Shown here piece by piece: positions 7,592 to 14,653 of a stretch of 14,653 bases of DNA; position 1 is the first letter of the stretch; every line of letters begins with the position of its first letter. Made by a program: the position numbers and the translations under genes. Under the pieces are notes generated by a model. That model was not told the origin of the DNA, did not search any database, and saw only the letters and a list, made by a program, of their open reading frames with translations. The stretch is from assembly GCA_934247855.1 (NCBI GenBank), contig CAKQKA010000042.1, forward strand, positions 1 through 14,653, given 5' to 3'. The DNA comes from an uncultured Clostridia bacterium. Lineage in GTDB: Bacteria > Bacillota > Clostridia > Christensenellales > Borkfalkiaceae.

Positions 7592-9772
7592 TTAGTTTTG
7601 TGTTTCGCCGTGTTTATGTCCTGCGTCGCCATGTTTATGCCCTGCGTCGCCGTGTTTATGCCCTGCGTCGCCGCCCGGTTTATCGGCTTTGCCGAGATAG
7701 TCGAAATAGATTTTGCCCGCAGCGATATCGGTTGAAACAAGTTTTACTATAAGCCGATCTCCGAGCGTGAACTTTCTTTTACCGGACAAAAGCGCGTAAC
7801 CTTTATCGAAAAACGCGTATTTGCCGCGCGGCAACCGTTCGACGGGAACAAACCCCTCGACCGAGTTTTCCAAACGAACGTACAAGCCGTTTGCCGTTAC
7901 ACCCGACACGATTACCTCGAAATAATCGCCGATAAACGAACGCATGAACTTGCAGACGTACGCATCGTCAACCGCGCGGGAAACAAGATCGCTCTTGCGT
8001 TCGCACTCGGTGCAATTAGCGGCAATTTCCGCAATTTTCGGCGTATATTCGTCGACAATCGCGCCCGCCCGACCTTCTATAATACCCTTCAAAATGCGGT
8101 GTACGATAAGATCGGGATACCTGCGGATGGGTGACGTAAAATGACAATAACACTTTTCGTTAAGACCGAAATGCCCTTTGTTTTCCGACAAATACACCGC
8201 TTTTTGCATGCTCCTCAGCATTACGTTGTTGACTATGGGGAACAGTTCGTTGCCATTGATTTTCTCTAATATGCACTGATAATCTTTAGGGTATTTGAAC
8301 TTGTATTTTGCGTTTTCTATGCCGATTACGTTAAGAAAATCGGTAAAAGTCTGAATTTTTTCAAGCGAAGGCTTTTCGTGCACACGGTAAACAAGCGGCA
8401 TATCGGCGTAAAAAGCAAATTCGGCAACGGAAACGTTTGCGGCAATCATGAACTGCTCGATTATTCGCTCGCTTTCTATGCTTTCGCGTTTTTCAACGAT
8501 AATACCGTCCTCGCCTGCGTGAACTTCGCATTCCTCTACGTCGAGATCGACCGAGCCGCTTTCTTTACGTTTTTTAAGCAACAAATCTTTAAGCCGTTTT
8601 GCCGCATAGAGCATCGGCATTATCTCTTTGTATTCTTCGATTTGTTCTTTTTCTCCGTCCAGCGCGGCTTGAACTTTTTTGTAAGTTAAACGCTTGAATG
8701 ACTTGATAATCGACTTATAGAAGGACTTATCTATTAAATTACCCTGTTTATCATACACCAGACGGACGGTTAAAGTCAACCTTTCTTCGTTAGGAATAAG
8801 CGAACAAATTCCGTTGCAAAGCCGTTCGGGCAACATGGGAATCACCCTGTCGGGAAGATATATGCTTGTGCCGCGCGCGTACGCTTCGCGGTCGATGGAA
8901 CTGCCCGATTTCACATATTCGGAAACGTCGGCAATGTGAACGTACAACACAAAACCGTCATCGGTTTCTTCTACCGATATAGCGTCGTCGAAATCCTTTG
9001 CCGTGTCACCGTCGATCGTAACGGTGAGTAAATCGCGATAGTCCTCGCGCCCCGTAGCTGCTTTTTCGGTTACGTTAAGCGGAATTTTATCGGCATCGTC
9101 AAGCACGCGAGCGGGAAATTCGGTATTTACGCCCGAAGTTACGAGAATCGCTTCTTCACGCGCTAAAACGTCGTTCGGATCGCCGCAAATTTCGGTTACT
9201 TCGCCGCGCGGATCGCCGTCCTGCGCATACATTGTTATTTTGCAGACGACCTGCTTGCCGTCAGCAGCGGACATGCTTTTACCCTTGGGAATAAGCACCC
9301 TGTGAGCAAAATTCTTGTCGTCGGGAATAACGAAACAAAAACTGCCGTGCGTGTGAAAAACGCCCGCGATATATTCCGTTCCGCGGCTTATAATCTTTAT
9401 TACCTCGGCTTCGTCGCTTTCGTCATCCGCCTCGAAGGTCTTTTTTGCAAGCACGATATCGTTTTGGTAAGCGCCGTTGCGGGCGTTAGGCGGAATGAAC
9501 ATATCGGGTGAACCGTCGGTCGGCGTTAAAAACGCAAAACCGCGCTCGAAGGTGTGAATTTTGCCCTTTATATAGTTTTTTTCGTCAAAAATAGAATATA
9601 AACCGCCGTCAAAAATCAAAACGCCCTCTTTTTCAAGCGATAAAAGCGTTTCTTTAAGTATTTTTTTATCGTTAAACGACATTAAGCCCAAACGCTTTGC
9701 CAAGGCTTTTTCACCAATTTTATTAAATTTACCCGAAGAAAATTCTTCGATAATTTTTTGTCTGAACGTCAT
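7592..9772 (-). CDS. rnr: Ribonuclease R with His-rich C-terminal tail
   Basis: This is a processive 3'-to-5' exoribonuclease of the RNase II/R family that degrades structured RNA. The 726-aa product has an N-terminal helical region (about 1-60), cold-shock/OB domains (about 65-230), the RNB catalytic domain (about 245-570) with TIDGDTAKDFDDAISV (252-267; D254, D260, D262 and D263 are the expected metal ligands) and HFTSPIRRYPDL (544-555), and a C-terminal S1 domain (about 615-692). After the S1 domain come three tandem DAGHKHG units (702-722) and ETQN, in place of the usual Lys-rich tail. The start is the only plausible ATG, but its ribosome site is weak (AAAAGG about 13 nt away). The secG terminator lies upstream, so rnr-smpB depends on readthrough or a weak local promoter (a TTGGAC and an AT-rich TATAAA-like stretch are visible). 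Confidence 0.97.
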   Translation of the reverse strand: MTFRQKIIEEFSSGKFNKIGEKALAKRLGLMSFNDKKILKETLLSLEKEGVLIFDGGLYSIFDEKNYIKGKIHTFERGFAFLTPTDGSPDMFIPPNARNGAYQNDIVLAKKTFEADDESDEAEVIKIISRGTEYIAGVFHTHGSFCFVIPDDKNFAHRVLIPKGKSMSAADGKQVVCKITMYAQDGDPRGEVTEICGDPNDVLAREEAILVTSGVNTEFPARVLDDADKIPLNVTEKAATGREDYRDLLTVTIDGDTAKDFDDAISVEETDDGFVLYVHIADVSEYVKSGSSIDREAYARGTSIYLPDRVIPMLPERLCNGICSLIPNEERLTLTVRLVYDKQGNLIDKSFYKSIIKSFKRLTYKKVQAALDGEKEQIEEYKEIMPMLYAAKRLKDLLLKKRKESGSVDLDVEECEVHAGEDGIIVEKRESIESERIIEQFMIAANVSVAEFAFYADMPLVYRVHEKPSLEKIQTFTDFLNVIGIENAKYKFKYPKDYQCILEKINGNELFPIVNNVMLRSMQKAVYLSENKGHFGLNEKCYCHFTSPIRRYPDLIVHRILKGIIEGRAGAIVDEYTPKIAEIAANCTECERKSDLVSRAVDDAYVCKFMRSFIGDYFEVIVSGVTANGLYVRLENSVEGFVPVERLPRGKYAFFDKGYALLSGKRKFTLGDRLIVKLVSTDIAAGKIYFDYLGKADKPGGDAGHKHGDAGHKHGDAGHKHGETQN
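7607..7669 (-). repeat. Three tandem 21-nt repeats encoding DAGHKHG in rnr
   Basis: The three units differ from one another only at synonymous third positions (GGA/GGG and CAC/CAT), so the array looks like a fairly recent in-frame duplication by slippage. It adds six histidines to the RNase R tail. Confidence 0.9.
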
Positions 9773-9817
9773 ATTATTTTATATGCCTTTTATATAAATT
9801 TCGTCCAACATTGTAGC

Positions 9818-9846
9818 AAAAAAGCGGCTAAACAAGTAGCCGCTTT
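9818..9846 (-). terminator. Rho-independent terminator between secG and rnr
   Basis: AAAGCGGCTA (9821-9830) and TAGCCGCTTT (9837-9846) form a perfect 10-bp stem around a 6-nt loop. On the minus strand a six-T tract ends the structure. It begins about 18 nt after the secG stop codon. Confidence 0.88.
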
Positions 9847-9863
9847 AGAATTTTAATTGATTA

Positions 9864-10172
9864 TCAAACTAACAACTTTATCAGGTAGAAAGCAACCATC
9901 AATACAGTCATTATAACAAGACAAACAACAGTGAGTTTTCTCAATTTGCTTTCGACCGTTTTGGATTTGTTCTTGCCATAGAAGGTATCGGACGTTCCGT
10001 CAAGCGCGCTGATGCCGTTTGAATTGCCTGGCTGTATCATAACAACGATTATAATGAATACCGCACAAATCACCGACAATATAACGCAGACCAACAAAGC
10101 AGCCGAATATAAACCATAATTGAAACTACCCGATTCAGATGCAGCTAATATGCTATTTAACAATGTGGACAT
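9864..10172 (-). CDS. secG: Preprotein translocase subunit SecG
   Basis: SecG is the small accessory subunit of the SecYEG channel. From the ATG at 10172 the product is about 102 aa, with two membrane segments (about 20-43 and 75-98) and the family signature between them: VVMIQPGNSNGISAL, TSDTFYGKNKSK and ESKLRKLT. The frame is open to an ATG at 10193, but GGAG sits about 6 nt before the ATG at 10172, inside that extension, so the shorter form is preferred. The gene has its own strong promoter and heads the secG-rnr-smpB cluster common in Firmicutes. A GC-rich palindrome (GCGCCGTGGCGC) lies in the leader just before the ribosome site and could influence translation. Confidence 0.94.
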   Translation of the reverse strand: MSTLLNSILAASESGSFNYGLYSAALLVCVILSVICAVFIIIVVMIQPGNSNGISALDGTSDTFYGKNKSKTVESKLRKLTVVCLVIMTVLMVAFYLIKLLV

Positions 10173-10218
10173 TTTTATCTCCGTTCGCGCCACGGCGCAG
10201 TTATCTTTTTACCGATTG

Positions 10219-10247
10219 ATTATAACACAGCAATTTAATAAATTCAA
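10219..10247 (-). promoter_or_regulatory. Sigma-A-type promoter of secG
   Basis: On the minus strand TTGAAT (10242-10247), a 17-nt spacer and a perfect TATAAT (10219-10224). The start would be near 10212, giving a leader of about 40 nt. Between here and gpmI (10248-10397) I see no convincing terminator, only a seven-T run after a very weak stem. Confidence 0.82.
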
Positions 10248-10397
10248 GCGTTTTTTCGGTTTTTTGACATTTTTTTAACTTATTTGAACTAAAATTATAT
10301 TTCTTGAGTATCAGACCGCCTGTAACAGCCTCTTTTTAGCCGAAAAAAACAATAAATCGTTGCATTTCCTCCTACGGAATATGACTCTATGCCTGAA

Positions 10398-11945
10398 TTA
10401 TTTTTCGATGAGCGATTTGCCCGTCATTTCGGCAGGAATTTCTTCGCCCATAACGGTGAGCATCGTGGGAGCGATATCGGCAAGAATACCTTGCGGTCTT
10501 AATTTTACGTTCTTGAACTGTTCGCTGACAAGAATGAAGGGAACAAGATTGGTTGTGTGAGCCGTGAACGGTTTGCCGTTTTCGTCTATCATCTTATCCG
10601 CATTGCCGTGGTCGGCCGTAATAAGCGCGCTGCCGCCTTTTTTAAGCACGGCGGTAACGATTTTATCCATACATTCTTCTACGGTCCGAACAGCTTTGAC
10701 TGCTGCGTCGAATACGCCCGTGTGCCCAACCATATCGCAGTTGGCGTAGTTCAGAATGATTACGTCGTATTTATCGCCGTTGATCGCGTCGAGAACTTTT
10801 TCGGTTACGCCGTACGCGCTCATTTCGGGCTGCAAATCGTAAGTTGCGACCTTGGGGGACGGAACAAGTATTCTGTCCTCGTTCTTGTTGGGCGCTTCTA
10901 CGCCGCCGTTGAAGAAGAACGTTACATGCGCATATTTCTCGGTTTCGGCAATCTTCAGCTGAGTGTAGCCCTTGTCGGACAAATACTCGCTGAGAGTGTT
11001 GGCATAGTGCTGCTTGCCGAACGCAATGGTTACGTTTTTAAGCGAAGCGTCGTACTCGGTAAAGCAAACGTATTCGGGATTTAAGAAACCCGTTTTACGC
11101 GTAAAACTATCGAAATCTTTTTCGGTAAAGGCGCGGGTGATCTGACGCGCTCTGTCGGGACGATAGTTGAAGAATATAATTCCGTCGCCCTCCTCGATAA
11201 GACCGAGCGGCTTGCCGTCCTTGTAAATCTTGGTGGGCAGCATGAACTCGTCGGTTACGCCTGCGGCATAACTGTCCTTTACTGCCTGAACGGGATCGGT
11301 AGCTTTTACACCCTCGCCCGTTGTGAGCATATCGTACGCCTTTTCAAGTCTGTCCCAGTTTTTATCGCGGTCCATAGCGTAATACCTGCCCGACAATGAA
11401 GCGATTTCGCCTATGCCGATTTCCTGCATTTTCTGAGCAAGTTCGGCAACGAAGCCTGCACCGCTCGTCGGCGATACGTCGCGTCCGTCCATAAAGCAAT
11501 GAACGTAAACCTCGGTAAGACCGCGTTCTTTTGCCATTTTTAAAAGCGCGTAAAGATGCGTGATATGGCTGTGTACGCCACCCGTGGAGAGCAAGCCGTA
11601 CAAATGCAGTTTTTTGCCGTTTTTCTTAACGTCGTCCATAACTTTTACGAGCGCGGGGTTAGTAAAAAATTCGCCGTTACCGATTTCGTAAGTTATGCGC
11701 GAAAGTTCCTGACGGATTATTCTGCCTGCACCGATATTGAGGTGCCCGACTTCGCTGTTACCCATCTGACCTTCGGGCAAGCCGACGTTTTCGCCGCTGG
11801 CGCAAAGCTTTGTGTGCGGGTATTCTGCGGAAAGGCGTTCGATAACGCCCGCGTTTGCAGCTTTGATTGCGTTACCCTTGGTTTCGGGGTTAATTCCGTA
11901 TCCGTCCATTATAAAAAGACATACAGGTCTTGTTTTCATTTCCAT
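10398..11945 (-). CDS. gpmI: 2,3-bisphosphoglycerate-independent phosphoglycerate mutase
   Basis: The enzyme interconverts 3- and 2-phosphoglycerate in glycolysis in the cytosol, using two Mn ions and a phosphoserine intermediate. The 515-aa product has the normal length. Visible motifs are CLFIMDGYG (D14 metal ligand), GQMGNSEVGHLNIGAGR with nucleophile Ser64, STGGVHSH (H125), MDGRDVSP (152-159), GRYYAMDRDKNWDR (186-199), NYRPDRARQ, NYANCDMVGHTG, ITADHGNADKM and AHTTNLVPF, which cover the phosphatase and transferase domains. GGAG lies 7 nt before the ATG at 11945. The gene follows tpiA by 83 nt with a stable hairpin between them and probably shares the tpiA promoter. Confidence 0.98.
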   Translation of the reverse strand: MEMKTRPVCLFIMDGYGINPETKGNAIKAANAGVIERLSAEYPHTKLCASGENVGLPEGQMGNSEVGHLNIGAGRIIRQELSRITYEIGNGEFFTNPALVKVMDDVKKNGKKLHLYGLLSTGGVHSHITHLYALLKMAKERGLTEVYVHCFMDGRDVSPTSGAGFVAELAQKMQEIGIGEIASLSGRYYAMDRDKNWDRLEKAYDMLTTGEGVKATDPVQAVKDSYAAGVTDEFMLPTKIYKDGKPLGLIEEGDGIIFFNYRPDRARQITRAFTEKDFDSFTRKTGFLNPEYVCFTEYDASLKNVTIAFGKQHYANTLSEYLSDKGYTQLKIAETEKYAHVTFFFNGGVEAPNKNEDRILVPSPKVATYDLQPEMSAYGVTEKVLDAINGDKYDVIILNYANCDMVGHTGVFDAAVKAVRTVEECMDKIVTAVLKKGGSALITADHGNADKMIDENGKPFTAHTTNLVPFILVSEQFKNVKLRPQGILADIAPTMLTVMGEEIPAEMTGKSLIEK

Positions 11946-11995
11946 GATCTTTCTCCTTTTAAAAACAAATTTGAAAAATTGCTTTTAACTTAAGC

Positions 11996-12018
11996 ACGCC
12001 CCACGGAACGTGAGGCGT
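11996..12018. other. Intercistronic GC-rich hairpin between tpiA and gpmI
   Basis: ACGCCCCACG (11996-12005) pairs with CGTGAGGCGT (12009-12018) over 10 bp (one non-Watson-Crick position) with a 3-nt GAA loop. No direct T-run follows, so a processing or stability element between cotranscribed genes is more likely than a full terminator. Confidence 0.6.
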
Positions 12019-12028
12019 ATTTAACGAA

Positions 12029-12775
12029 TTACTTATTGTAGTTAACTACGAGAGCAAAGTCGGGTGCTTTGAGCGATGCGCCGCCGATTAAGCCGCCGTC
12101 GATTTCGGGTTGAGCCATAAGTTCTTTTGCGTTGGAACCTTTCATGCTGCCGCCGTACTGAATACGAACTTTTGCAGCGCAGTCCGCGCAGAAGTTTTCG
12201 GCAAGAACTTTTCTTATATAACCGATGGTTTCGTTGGCTTGTTCGGCAGTTGCGGTCTTGCCCGTGCCGATTGCCCATACGGGTTCGTAAGCAACGACGA
12301 GCTTGGTGAGATCTTCAACTCCCTTAAGACCTTCTACGATCTGACGTTTAAGAACTTCTTCGGTTTTGTTACCCTCTCTCTCTTCGAGCGTTTCGCCTAC
12401 GCATACGATAGGAATAAGACCTTTGTTCAAAGCGGTGAGCGTTCTCTTATTAACCGTTTCGTCGGTTTCGCCGAAATACTGACGACGTTCGCTGTGACCG
12501 ATGATAACGTATTCAACGCCGAGTTCCAGAAGCATATCTGCGGAAATTTCGCCGGTGTAAGCTCCGCTTTCGGCAAAGTGAACGTTTTGCGCACCGAGGT
12601 GAATATTGCTGCCTTTTACTGCCTGCGCTACGGCATAGATGTCGGTAGCGGGAACGCATACGACTACGTCGCAATCGGCGTCTTTAACCAAGGGTTTAAG
12701 TTCGTTTACAAGCTCCGCGCCCTGAGCGGGAGTTTTATTCATTTTCCAGTTGCCTGCGATGATGGGTTTTCTCAT
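12029..12775 (-). CDS. tpiA: Triosephosphate isomerase
   Basis: The enzyme interconverts dihydroxyacetone phosphate and glyceraldehyde 3-phosphate in the cytosol. The 248-aa product has the usual length and all active-site elements: AGNWKMN (7-13, Asn9 and Lys11), VIIGHSERR with catalytic His94, [14 protein letters not shown] with catalytic Glu164 and the flexible loop 6, YGGS near 207-210, and GGLIGGASL binding phosphate. AGGAG lies upstream of the ATG at 12775. It heads a tpiA-gpmI unit with a strong promoter. A 223-aa open frame on the opposite strand is only its antisense shadow. Confidence 0.98.
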   Translation of the reverse strand: MRKPIIAGNWKMNKTPAQGAELVNELKPLVKDADCDVVVCVPATDIYAVAQAVKGSNIHLGAQNVHFAESGAYTGEISADMLLELGVEYVIIGHSERRQYFGETDETVNKRTLTALNKGLIPIVCVGETLEEREGNKTEEVLKRQIVEGLKGVEDLTKLVVAYEPVWAIGTGKTATAEQANETIGYIRKVLAENFCADCAAKVRIQYGGSMKGSNAKELMAQPEIDGGLIGGASLKAPDFALVVNYNK

Positions 12776-12807
12776 TGTTAATCACTCCTGATCGATTTTT
12801 CATCGGT

Positions 12808-12836
12808 ATTATACCACCAAAAAAAACGATTGGCAA
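12808..12836 (-). promoter_or_regulatory. Sigma-A-type promoter of tpiA-gpmI
   Basis: On the minus strand TTGCCA (12831-12836), a 17-nt spacer and a perfect TATAAT (12808-12813), about 30 nt before the ATG. The -35 box and much of the spacer are shared with the upstream terminator hairpin. Confidence 0.82.
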
Positions 12837-12863
12837 TCAAATAATCGTTTGCAATCGTTTTTT
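12819..12863. terminator. Terminator hairpin after the mgtC-like gene, overlapping the tpiA promoter
   Basis: AAAAAACGATTGGCAA (12821-12836) pairs with TTGCAATCGTTTTTT (12849-12863), with a one-base bulge and a 12-nt loop. Read on the minus strand, eight T's (12819-12826) follow the ACGATTG core. Plus-strand reading also ends in T's. It begins about 60 nt after the mgtC-like stop codon. Confidence 0.75.
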
Positions 12864-12926
12864 GATGATATTTTGTTGGATTTTTGTTTGATTTTTATGC
12901 TGCAAAAAAGATTTTTTTCAGGCAAA

Positions 12927-13643
12927 TCAGTCGAGCTCTTCTACAAAATTTACATATTCAAGCGCGGATAAAGCATTGATATAATCGCCGTGGCTGAGTT
13001 TTTTCTTTTTGTTGCCTTCGGTTACCGACAGCGCGATAGAATAAACGTAAAGCCCCGAATTCATGTACGCCGCGTTGAGTTCAATGTCATCGATTTTCAA
13101 GCCTAAACCGCGGACGGTAGTCATAAAATCCTGCAAAGCGTTTTTGCTGTTAAGTTCCAGATGAATTTCAAAATGGTTTGAACGGTTTTTGAACGCACAT
13201 TCCAATTTTATGAACAGCGTGAGACATATCATGAACGCCAGAAAAGCAATCAGCGCGCTGAGATACAAATCAAGACCGATAAGAATCGATATAACCGACA
13301 TTGCCCAAAGCGCGACCGAGGTGGTTAAACCTTTTAACTGACTTTTGGAACTATATAATATTGTATTGGAACTGACGATTGCAATGCCAACTATGGTTGC
13401 GCCGATCGCAAGCGAAAACGAAGCGTGAAGCTGCTCTATCAGGTATTTGTCGAGCATGGCGGCAAGCGTGGAGATCATAGAAACAAGCATGAACGTTCTT
13501 AATCCTGCGGCATGACGCTTTGTCGCACGTTCGCTGCCCACGATCGCCGACAAAACTACCGCCAAAATAAGTTTGAATAATATTCCGCCAAGGTTGAATC
13601 CCTCACACCAATTACCTAAAAGTTTTACGATTAAATCTTCCAT
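12927..13643 (-). CDS. MgtC/SapB-family membrane protein
   Basis: The 238-aa product has about five hydrophobic segments in residues 18-150 and a soluble C-terminal domain (about 155-238) like the ACT-like domain of longer MgtC proteins. The MgtC landmarks GSERATKRHAAGLRTFMLVS (36-55) and KGLTTSVALWA (104-114) are clear. The glycine-rich GIGFLGAG-type segment is replaced by VGIAIVSSNTILYSS (85-99). MgtC proteins are linked to Mg-limitation and intracellular survival in pathogens, but many family members have unknown roles, so transport is not assumed. GGGG just before the ATG at 13643 is the ribosome site. It lies 60 nt after the antiporter gene with no terminator between, so the two are probably one unit for ion or membrane-potential homeostasis. 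Confidence 0.85.
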   Translation of the reverse strand: MEDLIVKLLGNWCEGFNLGGILFKLILAVVLSAIVGSERATKRHAAGLRTFMLVSMISTLAAMLDKYLIEQLHASFSLAIGATIVGIAIVSSNTILYSSKSQLKGLTTSVALWAMSVISILIGLDLYLSALIAFLAFMICLTLFIKLECAFKNRSNHFEIHLELNSKNALQDFMTTVRGLGLKIDDIELNAAYMNSGLYVYSIALSVTEGNKKKKLSHGDYINALSALEYVNFVEELD

Positions 13644-13666
13644 TTTTACCCCTTTTACACACCGAT

Positions 13667-13691
13667 AAGTCGCTCTATAGGTCGATTATCG
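13667..13691 (-). repeat. 25-nt dispersed element, copy 2, after the antiporter stop codon
   Basis: On the minus strand it reads CGATAATC, G, ACCTATAG, A, GCGACTT, matching 930-954 at 23 of 25 positions. Its 5' part lies in a 13-nt perfect palindrome, GTCGATTATCGAC (13681-13693), absent from the other copy. It lies between the antiporter stop and the mgtC-like ribosome site. Confidence 0.6.
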
Positions 13692-13703
13692 ACTACTTCG
13701 ATA

Positions 13704-14653
13704 TTATCTTCTGTTTATAAATTTACGGTTACGGTCGCTTGCGATATAGTCGTCAAGCGATTCCTCTGCCGCATCCGAAAAAGCTTTCTCTTCTTCCGAC
13801 CGAGCATAATTATGCCGCTCGATTTCGCGCTGAATGGCGTTGATTTTTTCCATAAGCAGTTCGCGCTCATCCACTTCGGGCTCGAGCGGAGCGGCGATTT
13901 TATCCTCGCCTCCGATTGAGCCCGACAGCGTTAAGGCAAGTTTTGCCATTGCGGGACCGATAAGTTCATACAAAATACTCGACGACATTATGACCGTCTG
14001 AATTACCGGACCGAGCGTTCCGCCGATCGTTCTTGCTGCAAGTTCGGAAAGACCTATCGCCACGCCCGCCTGCGGAATGAGGGCAAGCCCCATTGTGTAC
14101 GTCGTGCGGGCAGGCTTTTTGAATATTTTGCAACCGAGCAGCGCGCCGAGATATTTGCCGACGATTCGGACTATAAAATACAATGCGCCGATAAGTAACA
14201 GCGGTACGCCCGCCACACGGGACGATACGTCGAATAAGGTATTGAGGCTGAAATTCATGCCCGATCTTACAAAGAAAAACAGCAATATAGGCGGCGAAAA
14301 ATAATTGAGCTGTTTGAAAAGTTTATCGTCACCGGATACGTTTATATAAACCATACCCATGACCATACACGCAAGCAAGGGCGATACGTCGAGCGCCGCA
14401 CCTACGCCGCAAACGGTAAACAACAGCGCGATTGATACTATAAGACGGTTGTCGGTAGATCGTTTAATCATTAAAAGTTTCAAAACGTAACCGAGCGCTG
14501 CGCCTATCGCTATCAACAATATATTATATACGAACGGAAGAATTACCGTTTTTGCGTTAATTTCACCTGCTATATCCGCCATCGCCACCGATATGGCGAC
14601 GCTGAACGCCAACAAACTCACTACGTCGTCCAACGCCACTACCGATATAAGCG
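13704..14653 (-). CDS. Kef-type cation/proton antiporter (CPA2), 5' end cut by window
   Basis: This is a membrane antiporter expected to exchange Na or K for protons. The reading frame runs through the right edge, and a GTG at 14639 is internal, not the start: upstream codons continue as LISV and then VALDDVVSLLAF, the conserved DD motif of CPA2 transmembrane helices. Of about 315 visible residues, the first 235 or so hold roughly seven membrane segments, including TYTMGLALIPQAGVAIGLSE and VIMSSSILYELIGPAMAKLA, typical of the family's last helices. A hydrophilic, probably coiled-coil tail follows (ELLMEKINAIQREIERHNYA and on, ending NRKFINRR). I see no RCK/TrkA-N nucleotide-binding domain at this end, so it resembles the short NapA/Kef-like group. 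Ion specificity cannot be told. Confidence 0.85.
   Translation of the reverse strand, partial: LISVVALDDVVSLLAFSVAISVAMADIAGEINAKTVILPFVYNILLIAIGAALGYVLKLLMIKRSTDNRLIVSIALLFTVCGVGAALDVSPLLACMVMGMVYINVSGDDKLFKQLNYFSPPILLFFFVRSGMNFSLNTLFDVSSRVAGVPLLLIGALYFIVRIVGKYLGALLGCKIFKKPARTTYTMGLALIPQAGVAIGLSELAARTIGGTLGPVIQTVIMSSSILYELIGPAMAKLALTLSGSIGGEDKIAAPLEPEVDERELLMEKINAIQREIERHNYARSEEEKAFSDAAEESLDDYIASDRNRKFINRR

Noticed and set aside
10325..10375. Nine-codon ORF after gpmI (minus strand) with an AGGAGG-like site
   Set aside because: The site is only 2 nt from the ATG and the peptide is too short to support.
10557..11084. Open plus-strand frame of 175 codons opposite gpmI
   Set aside because: Antisense shadow of gpmI with no ribosome site and no recognisable motifs.
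12110..12781. Open plus-strand frame of 223 codons opposite tpiA
   Set aside because: It is antisense to a fully conserved gene, has no family features, and arises from codon bias of tpiA.

Overview
The window looks like chromosomal DNA of a Gram-positive anaerobe of the Bacillota, probably an uncultured gut clostridium. The basis is AAGGAG-type ribosome sites, three sigma-A-type promoters with a perfect TATAAT at 17-nt spacing, a PrsA-like lipoprotein, a YfhO-family protein and the secG-rnr-smpB order typical of Firmicutes. The finer placement is inference. Base composition is moderate (about 40-45% GC by eye), with no sign of an IS element, prophage, tRNA, rRNA or CRISPR array.

Layout. At the left edge one plus-strand gene, an AraC-family regulator, converges on a long minus-strand block; a bidirectional terminator and a second strong hairpin separate them. 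All other genes are on the minus strand. In transcription order (right to left) they are: a Kef-type cation/proton antiporter cut by the window edge; an MgtC/SapB-like membrane protein; tpiA and gpmI (glycolysis); secG, rnr and smpB (protein export, RNA decay, trans-translation); a YfhO-family GT-C membrane protein; a 708-aa PrsA/parvulin-like lipoprotein; dut; and two very small genes encoding a four-cysteine repeat peptide and a 44-aa basic/acidic peptide.

Transcription units. Good promoters precede tpiA, secG and the lipoprotein gene. Terminators follow mgtC-like, secG, the lipoprotein gene and the AraC gene. The mgtC-like terminator hairpin occupies the same DNA as the tpiA promoter. The secG terminator lies between secG and rnr, so rnr-smpB depends on readthrough or on its own weak promoter. 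SecG and the lipoprotein both concern export and folding outside the membrane; YfhO may act on surface polymers.

The least explained parts are the pair of one-base-overlapping tiny genes at 1057-1301 (Cys spacing exactly CX6CX6CX6C) and a 25-nt element (23/25 identical) found just after the stop codons of the AraC gene and the antiporter gene, about 12.7 kb apart and in opposite orientation. Also notable are an apparent one-base frameshift in a run of seven A's at the start of the AraC gene and a tandem His-rich tail on RNase R. Most of the window is ordinary core genome, and I see no obvious new multi-gene system.
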